Shown: positions 1 to 3,933 of the stretch, piece after piece
Position numbering within the stretch: the stretch's first letter is position 1
Layout of the letters: each line of letters begins with the position of its first letter
Source of the DNA: Phycisphaerales bacterium
GTDB taxonomy: Bacteria > Pseudomonadota > Gammaproteobacteria > Competibacterales > Competibacteraceae
Length of the DNA stretch: 5,579 bases
Assembly (NCBI GenBank): GCA_014879435.1
Contig: JACSSB010000374.1
Location: 1-5,579, forward strand
Reading direction: 5' to 3'
Notes under the pieces: generated by a model
Databases searched by the model: none
Told to the model about the DNA's origin: nothing
The model's input: only the letters and a program-made list of their open reading frames with translations
Made by a program: the position numbers and the translations under genes

Positions 1-1
1 T

Positions 2-1147
2 CAATCCTCTCCTCGCTCAAGCTCAGTCAACTGGACACACATCCTGCTTGGGCTATTTGCGATTTTGGGCCTTGTTGGCGCTGGGCTGTTCGCGCACCAG
101 TACTATGAGAATCTCCAAGAGCAACATCAGCTGGAGACAACGCAGCAGACGGAAAAACCCCCTCAGCTCACTCAGAAACCCACCCAAGAGCCTACCCAAG
201 AACCCACTCAGGAACCCGCTCAGGAACAGGCTGTTGAGGCCGCACCCTATCTTGAACGGGCGCGCCAAGCGATCACCAGTCACAACTGGTCCCTAGCCAA
301 CGATTTCCTGAATCGAGCAGCGGAGATCGACCCGAATGATCCCACAGTGGGCACAATTCGCTCCGAACTACTCGCCGCTCGGCAATCCAGTACTACATAC
401 AAAGTCTTAACCAACCCTATCACGGGTATAGAACTGCACTGGGTCGAAGGCGGCTGCTTCAATATGGGGAGTCCCGACGGTGAGCGGGATCGGGGCCGCG
501 ATGAAACCTCTCATCAAGTTTGTATCAAAGGATTCTGGATCGGTGCCACCGAAGTGACCAACGGTCAATATCGGCGGTTCAAATCCGGCCACGACAGTGG
601 TTCCTTCCAGGGCCGCTCCCTAAACGGTGATAAGCAACCCGCCGTCCAGCTAAGCTGGGGCGATGCGGGGGCCTTCACCGAATGGTTGTCCTGGGAAACA
701 GGCACCAACAAACGATTCCGCTTACCCACTGAGGCTGAATGGGAACATGCTGCCCGTGCTGGCGCTGTCACCCGTTATTACTGGGGAGAAAATATCGATC
801 CCGGTCAGGCCAATTTTTCCGACCGCAACGACCCAACCGGAGCATCGATCAGCAGTCTGGACGATAATCAAGCCGTCACCGCACCGGTCGGAAGCTACCA
901 AGCCAATGCGCTCGGCTTGTACGACATGGCGGGCAATGTCTGGGAATGGACCTGCTCCAATTACGACCCGGTCTACGCCGGTCAGGAATTGCGCTGCTCT
1001 GATCAGCAGCCTAATGTAGGGTTACGAGTCGTTCGGGGCGGTGCCTGGAACAGCGGTGCTGGCGACCTACGCTTGGCCGAGCGCAGATCCCAAAAAGCCA
1101 ATCAACGCGACGCGACGACCGGCTTTCGGGTGATCATGGAAGAATGA
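2..1147 (+). CDS. Membrane-anchored FGE-sulfatase (SUMF1-like) domain protein, 5' partial
   Basis: The reading frame is open from the left edge to TGA at 1145-1147, giving 381 visible codons; the true start lies upstream. A TTG at 65 could be taken as the start, but it would cut through a hydrophobic helix encoded at about 32-94 (WTHILLGLFAILGLVGAGLF), so I reject it. Order in the visible part: Ser-rich stretch, one transmembrane helix (residues 11-31), Gln/Glu/Pro-rich linker with PTQE repeats, a TPR-like helical segment (about 80-127), then an FGE-sulfatase domain (about 138-381). Domain landmarks are GGCFNMGSP, GFWIGATEVTNGQY, FRLPTEAEWEHAAR, GLYDMAGNVWEWTC, RVVRGGAWN and the terminal GFRV. 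The catalytic cysteines of true formylglycine-generating enzymes are absent, so sulfatase activation is unlikely. Four cysteines (152, 174, 318, 332) may form disulfides if the domain is periplasmic, which is inference. The missing N-terminus might carry another domain. The family call is firm; the role is unknown. Confidence 0.9.
   Translation, partial: QSSPRSSSVNWTHILLGLFAILGLVGAGLFAHQYYENLQEQHQLETTQQTEKPPQLTQKPTQEPTQEPTQEPAQEQAVEAAPYLERARQAITSHNWSLANDFLNRAAEIDPNDPTVGTIRSELLAARQSSTTYKVLTNPITGIELHWVEGGCFNMGSPDGERDRGRDETSHQVCIKGFWIGATEVTNGQYRRFKSGHDSGSFQGRSLNGDKQPAVQLSWGDAGAFTEWLSWETGTNKRFRLPTEAEWEHAARAGAVTRYYWGENIDPGQANFSDRNDPTGASISSLDDNQAVTAPVGSYQANALGLYDMAGNVWEWTCSNYDPVYAGQELRCSDQQPNVGLRVVRGGAWNSGAGDLRLAERRSQKANQRDATTGFRVIMEE
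167..226 (+). repeat. 12-bp in-frame tandem repeat encoding PTQE units
   Basis: Four consecutive 12-bp units at 179-190, 191-202, 203-214 and 215-226 encode PTQE, PTQE, PTQE and PAQE. A degenerate unit encoding LTQK precedes them at 167-178. Synonymous differences (CAA/CAG, GAG/GAA, CCC/CCT) show that the units are not freshly copied. They form a flexible linker between the membrane helix and the helical/FGE-like part of the protein. Confidence 0.9.
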
Positions 1148-1206
1148 AACGTGGGCCACTCGCGACCGAAGCCACCACAAAAGTGGCTTCTAAGTGATCA
1201 TGGAAG
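1121..1206 (+). repeat. Imperfect direct repeat: duplicated 3' end of the FGE-like gene
   Basis: Bases 1121-1142, which encode the C-terminal GFRVIME of the FGE-like protein, recur at 1185-1206, exactly 64 bp downstream, in the convergent gap. The match is 18 of 22 bases. The last 13 bases (GTGATCATGGAAG at 1130-1142 and 1194-1206) are identical, and the four mismatches are adjacent and all transitions. Similarity continues weakly for about 20 more bases with small gaps. Read in the equivalent frame, the second copy gives G-F-stop-V-I-M-E, so it looks like a decayed leftover of a gene end. Confidence 0.7.
1168..1190. terminator. Hairpin between convergent genes, possible terminator
   Basis: A perfect 8-bp inverted repeat, GAAGCCAC (1168-1175) and GTGGCTTC (1183-1190), flanks a 7-base loop. 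It sits in the 74-bp gap between the convergent stops at 1147 and 1222, where a shared bidirectional terminator would be expected. No T-run follows it on either strand, so it is not a canonical intrinsic terminator. Its right arm overlaps the second copy of the direct repeat. Confidence 0.4.
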
Positions 1207-1221
1207 TAAAGAAACAGTGGC

Positions 1222-1686
1222 TCATTCATCACTGGGATTGCGGCGATTGACCATGAAGGTCGCGCTTCCATCGACGACGATCTTATCCTGCACGGTGCAA
1301 ATCGTGCGCATGATGACCCGCCGACGCTCTGGAATAATCTCCTGGATAGTACAAAGTGCGGTAACGGTATCGCCGATCCGCACCGGGGCCTTAAAGCGCA
1401 ACTGCTGATCTACGTACACCGCACCCGGTCCAGGCAGACGGGTACCGGCTACACAGGAAATCAGACCGGCGCAGAACATGCCATGAGCGATACGGCCCTT
1501 GAACCGCGTCTTCTCAGCGAACACTTGATTGCAATGGATCGGATTGTTATCGCCAGTCAGACCGGCGAACATAACCACATCGGTTTCGGTAACGGTCTTG
1601 GCATGGGAGGCGCTCATACCGATCTGGAGATCCTCCAGATAGTAGCCGTGCAGGGTATCGTTATAACCTTCATGAGTGGGATACAT
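1222..1686 (-). CDS. MaoC-family enoyl-CoA hydratase, PhaJ-like
   Basis: The 154-residue protein is a single hot-dog-fold hydratase, within the usual 130-160 residues for stand-alone (R)-specific enoyl-CoA hydratases. The active-site signature FAGLTGDNNPIH covers residues 40-51; Asp46 and His51 have the spacing of the Asp/His pair in Aeromonas PhaJ (Asp31/His36). The second family motif is GRIAHGM (64-70), followed by RLPGPGAVYVDQQLRFKAPV (83-102) and IGDTV (104-108). The family adds water to trans-2-enoyl-CoA to give (R)-3-hydroxyacyl-CoA, which can feed polyhydroxyalkanoate synthase. The start at 1686 has a GGAG Shine-Dalgarno (bases 1693-1696) six bases upstream. The gene is divergent from etfBA and the acyl-CoA dehydrogenase gene, whose product would be its substrate; this supports an enoyl-CoA role. 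Chain-length preference cannot be read from the sequence. A hydratase for another CoA thioester remains possible. Confidence 0.88.
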   Translation of the reverse strand: MYPTHEGYNDTLHGYYLEDLQIGMSASHAKTVTETDVVMFAGLTGDNNPIHCNQVFAEKTRFKGRIAHGMFCAGLISCVAGTRLPGPGAVYVDQQLRFKAPVRIGDTVTALCTIQEIIPERRRVIMRTICTVQDKIVVDGSATFMVNRRNPSDE

Positions 1687-1779
1687 GGGCTTCTCCGATA
1701 AAGGGTGAAGGTTGCGTACAGTGGACCGGGGAACACCAGCGCCGATGCTGTATAGCCTACACGACCGAGCGAAATCCTG

Positions 1780-1789
1780 GGAAATTTCC
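1780..1789. promoter_or_regulatory. 10-bp perfect palindrome, possible operator
   Basis: GGAAATTTCC reads the same on both strands. It begins 94 bp upstream of the MaoC-type start codon. Palindromes of this size in a divergent intergenic region often bind dimeric regulators, but I do not recognise the motif as belonging to a named regulator, and a chance occurrence is possible. Confidence 0.25.
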
Positions 1790-1793
1790 GCAT

Positions 1794-1817
1794 GGATTCG
1801 GGGATTCGGAGGACTCG
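1794..1817. repeat. Iterated GGATTCG motif, three copies
   Basis: GGATTCGG occurs twice back to back (1794-1801 and 1802-1809). A third, slightly changed copy, GGACTCG (1811-1817), follows one base later. It lies upstream of the MaoC-type gene, in its likely leader or promoter region. The function is unknown; a protein-binding array or simple tandem slippage would both fit. Confidence 0.55.
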
Positions 1818-1873
1818 ATTAGCGCACAACAAAACCGTGTTTCCCGCTTCTGGCACCATTTTCAGCCCTAGCC

Positions 1874-1933
1874 AATAAATCCATTGCATCGCTGAGAGTG
1901 AATAAATACCATAATTTAACAGGTCTTAACCTG
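1874..1933. promoter_or_regulatory. AT-rich patch, candidate divergent promoter and operator
   Basis: This is the most AT-rich stretch in the gap. On the plus strand, TTGCAT (1884-1889) and TACCAT (1907-1912) are 17 bases apart and resemble weak sigma70 -35 and -10 boxes facing etfB. On the minus strand, TTCACT (1902-1897) and TTTATT (1879-1874) are also 17 bases apart and face the MaoC-type gene. Just beside them, CAGGT-CTTA-ACCTG (1920-1933) is an inverted repeat, and TTAAC recurs 10 bases apart (1916-1920 and 1926-1930), one helical turn. All box matches are partial (3-4 of 6), so exact positions are guesses. Confidence 0.3.
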
Positions 1934-2110
1934 GATGAATTCGTGGTTTCGAACGCCTTCAACGCGCTTCTACCACCAATCTGTCCATCCCGTATGCACC
2001 ATCCAACCTGAAAAGCCGCGTGTTCTCGAAGGGCCGGGTTTGCGCCACACTCTCGGCCACGTCTTCATGCCGCAACTTAAAACTTGAGTAACCCCAAGGG
2101 AAGGTGAACG

Positions 2111-2860
2111 ATGAAAATTCTAGTGGCCGTAAAACGGGTCGTTGACTACAACGTCAAGGTACGTGCGAAAGCGGACGGCTCCGGCGTCGAAACCGCCAAT
2201 GTCAAGATGTCCATGAACCCGTTCGACGAAATCGCTGTGGAAGAAGCGGTCCGTCTGCAAGAAACTGGCAAAGCCCAAGAAATCGTGGCGGCTTCTTTGG
2301 GTGTCGCTGCCTGCCAGGATACGATCCGTACCGCACTGGCGATGGGTGCCGACCGTGGCATCCTGGTGGAAACCGATGTCGAACTACAGCCACTGGCTGT
2401 GGCCAAATTACTCAAGGCGGTGGTTGAGAAGGAAAAACCGGACTTGGTCATTCTCGGCAAGCAGGCCATCGACGACGATGCCAACCAGACCGGCCAGATG
2501 CTGGCAGCGCTGCTCGGCTGGCCACAGGGCGCCTTTGCCTCCAAGGTCGAACTCGGCGATGGAAAGCTCAACGTGACCCGCGAAGTCGACGGCGGCCTGG
2601 AAACTGTGACTCTGAAATTACCCGCGTTGATCACCACTGATCTACGTTTGAATGAGCCGCGCTTCGTGAAATTGCCCAACATCATGAAAGCCAAGAAAAA
2701 GCCTCTGGAGGTGCTCAAACCCGCCGATCTAGGCGTGGACGTCACCCCGCGACTGGTTACCCTGAAGGTACAGGAGCCACCCAAGCGTCAGGCTGGCATC
2801 AAGGTGGGCAGCGTCACCGAACTGGTGGACAAGCTGCACCAGGAAGCCCACGTCATCTAA
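2111..2860 (+). CDS. etfB: Electron transfer flavoprotein, beta subunit
   Basis: The 249-residue protein matches the usual EtfB length (about 250-260). It carries the opening MKILVAVKRVVDYNVKVR, the conserved MNPFDEIAVEEAVRL (35-49), the AMP-site stretch GKQAIDDDANQTGQ (116-129) and the beta-subunit signature running from VTREVDGG (155-162) to TTDLRLNEPR (175-184). NIMKAKKKPLE (190-200) is the loop that, in mammalian ETF, docks on acyl-CoA dehydrogenases. With EtfA it forms the soluble heterodimer that accepts electrons from acyl-CoA dehydrogenases. The normal housekeeping-type motifs point to a non-bifurcating ETF. The start is backed by AAGG at 2101-2104, six bases before ATG. etfA follows after 18 bp, so the two are almost certainly cotranscribed. 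Nothing looks broken. Confidence 0.97.
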   Translation: MKILVAVKRVVDYNVKVRAKADGSGVETANVKMSMNPFDEIAVEEAVRLQETGKAQEIVAASLGVAACQDTIRTALAMGADRGILVETDVELQPLAVAKLLKAVVEKEKPDLVILGKQAIDDDANQTGQMLAALLGWPQGAFASKVELGDGKLNVTREVDGGLETVTLKLPALITTDLRLNEPRFVKLPNIMKAKKKPLEVLKPADLGVDVTPRLVTLKVQEPPKRQAGIKVGSVTELVDKLHQEAHVI

Positions 2861-2878
2861 CCCAGCGGGAACCGAATT

Positions 2879-3829
2879 ATGAGCATCTTAGTCATTGCCG
2901 AACACGATAACGCCGCACTCAAGTCGGCGACTTTGAACGCCATCACCGCCGCCACGCAATTGGGCACGGATATCAGCGTATTGGTCGCTGGTCATAACTG
3001 CGGCGCGGTCGCTGCCGCCGCCGCTCAGGTCGCGGGGGTGAAAAAAGTCCTGGTCGCCGACGCGCCTCATTACGATCACCAATTGGCCGAGAACGTAGCC
3101 GCACTGGTAGTCGGTCTGGCGGGCGGCTATACCCACATCCTCGCCCCTGCCACTGCGGCCGGTAAGAACCTGTTGCCACGGGTCGCCGCCTTGCTGGATG
3201 TGGCGCAAATCTCCGACATCATCAAGATCGAAAGCCCCGATACCTTCGTGCGCCCGATCTACGCTGGTAACGTGCTGGCCACCGTGCAGTCCAAAGATCC
3301 GGTTAAGGTCATCACCGTGCGCGGCACCGCCTTTCCGGCGGCAGCCACCAGTGGCGGCTCTGCCAGCGTCGAAACGATCGCTGCTGCCGCTGACACCGGT
3401 CTTTCCAGCTTCCTTGGTCAGCAGCTCACCAAATCGGATCGGCCCGAATTGACCGCCGCCCGCATCATCATTTCCGGGGGACGCGGCATGGGCAATGGCG
3501 ACAACTTCGCGTTGCTGGAAGATGTCGCCGACAAACTGGGTGCGGCGGTGGGTGCCTCCCGTGCAGCGGTAGACGCTGGCTTTGTGCCCAATGACTACCA
3601 GGTCGGTCAAACCGGTAAAGTGGTCGCTCCTGAACTCTATGTCGCCGTCGGCATTTCCGGTGCCATTCAGCACTTGGCTGGCATGAAAGACAGCAAGGTG
3701 ATCGTCGCTATCAATAAGGACGAGGAAGCGCCTATCTTTCAGGTAGCGGACTACGGTCTGGTCGCCGATCTATTCGTCGCGGTACCCGAACTATCGAAGG
3801 AATTAGATAAGCTCAAAGCCGCCAGTTAA
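2879..3829 (+). CDS. etfA: Electron transfer flavoprotein, alpha subunit
   Basis: The 316-residue protein is full length for EtfA (about 310-330). The N-terminal half is the ETF alpha/beta-type domain, opening MSILVIAEHDNAALK. The C-terminal half binds FAD: SGGRGMGNGDNF (199-210, Arg202), VGASRAAVDAG (224-234), QVGQTGKVVAPELYVAVGIS (241-260) and GAIQHLAGMKDSKVIVAINK (261-280, His265) make up the alpha-subunit signature, followed by DEEAPIFQVADYGLVAD. It holds the redox-active FAD and carries electrons from the dehydrogenase encoded downstream to ETF:quinone oxidoreductase. The start at 2879 has only a modest Shine-Dalgarno (GGGA at 2867-2870, eight bases away). It lies 18 bp after etfB and 104 bp before the dehydrogenase gene. 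Confidence 0.97.
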   Translation: MSILVIAEHDNAALKSATLNAITAATQLGTDISVLVAGHNCGAVAAAAAQVAGVKKVLVADAPHYDHQLAENVAALVVGLAGGYTHILAPATAAGKNLLPRVAALLDVAQISDIIKIESPDTFVRPIYAGNVLATVQSKDPVKVITVRGTAFPAAATSGGSASVETIAAAADTGLSSFLGQQLTKSDRPELTAARIIISGGRGMGNGDNFALLEDVADKLGAAVGASRAAVDAGFVPNDYQVGQTGKVVAPELYVAVGISGAIQHLAGMKDSKVIVAINKDEEAPIFQVADYGLVADLFVAVPELSKELDKLKAAS

Positions 3830-3851
3830 ATTCTCGACCGGACTTCACTCC

Positions 3852-3898
3852 CCCTCCGACCGCCCGTTCCAAAATGTGATGCGGAGGGATGGGGCTTT
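3852..3898 (+). terminator. Hairpin with short T-run between etfA and the dehydrogenase gene
   Basis: CCCTCCG (3852-3858) and CGGAGGG (3882-3888) can pair as a 7-bp GC-rich stem with a 23-base loop. A short T-run, CTTTTC, follows at 3894-3899, after a six-base ATGGGG spacer. The large loop, the spacer and only four Ts make it a weak intrinsic terminator. It could partly terminate after etfBA, lowering dehydrogenase expression relative to ETF, or stabilise the etfBA message. Confidence 0.35.
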
Positions 3899-3922
3899 TC
3901 ATCGCCGTTTCTCGAATAGCCC

Positions 3923-3929
3923 AAGGAGG
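3923..3929 (+). promoter_or_regulatory. Strong Shine-Dalgarno fixing the dehydrogenase start
   Basis: AAGGAGG, a full match to the anti-Shine-Dalgarno core, ends four bases before ATG at 3934. It is the strongest ribosome binding site in the window and decides the start, which also gives the expected family N-terminus (APLRDMRFV). The next in-frame ATG, at 3964, has no comparable site. Confidence 0.85.
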
Positions 3930-3933
3930 CACC

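Larger units (their letters stand above)
1687..2110. other. 424-bp divergent intergenic region
   Basis: This region separates the 5' end of the MaoC-type gene from the 5' end of etfB, so it should hold promoters for both. Visible contents are a 10-bp palindrome (1780-1789), an iterated GGATTCG motif (1794-1817), an AT-rich patch with TTAAC repeats (about 1866-1930) and a weak 50-codon open frame (1935-2087, MNSWFRTPST to MPQLKT) with no convincing ribosome binding site. The last part carries the etfB Shine-Dalgarno, AAGG at 2101-2104. I see no tRNA, no known riboswitch and no T-tailed hairpin here. Confidence 0.7.

Noticed and set aside
65..67. TTG as the start codon of the FGE-like gene
   Set aside because: The frame is open further upstream, and starting here would remove the first half of a clear transmembrane helix.
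1034..1147. Variable region of a diversity-generating retroelement target (these use an FGE/C-type-lectin fold)
   Set aside because: No reverse transcriptase is visible, and the 64-bp-spaced repeat is too short and has transitions in both directions rather than the adenine-specific changes of a template/variable repeat pair.
1851..1866. Sigma54-like promoter, TGGCAC followed by CAGC
   Set aside because: The spacing between the GG and GC elements is 11 instead of 10, and the -12 element TTGC is not matched.
1614..1889. 91-codon minus-strand open frame starting MQWIYWLGLK
   Set aside because: It overlaps the 5' end of the well-supported MaoC-type gene in another frame and resembles no known protein.
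2888..3673. Long minus-strand open frame opposite etfA
   Set aside because: It is a shadow of etfA caused by GC-rich codon use; the plus-strand frame has all EtfA signatures.
2111..3829. Electron-bifurcating EtfAB (FixAB-type)
   Set aside because: Both subunits carry the motifs of housekeeping ETF, and the neighbour is a standard FadE-type dehydrogenase, with no FixC, FixX or bifurcating partner visible.
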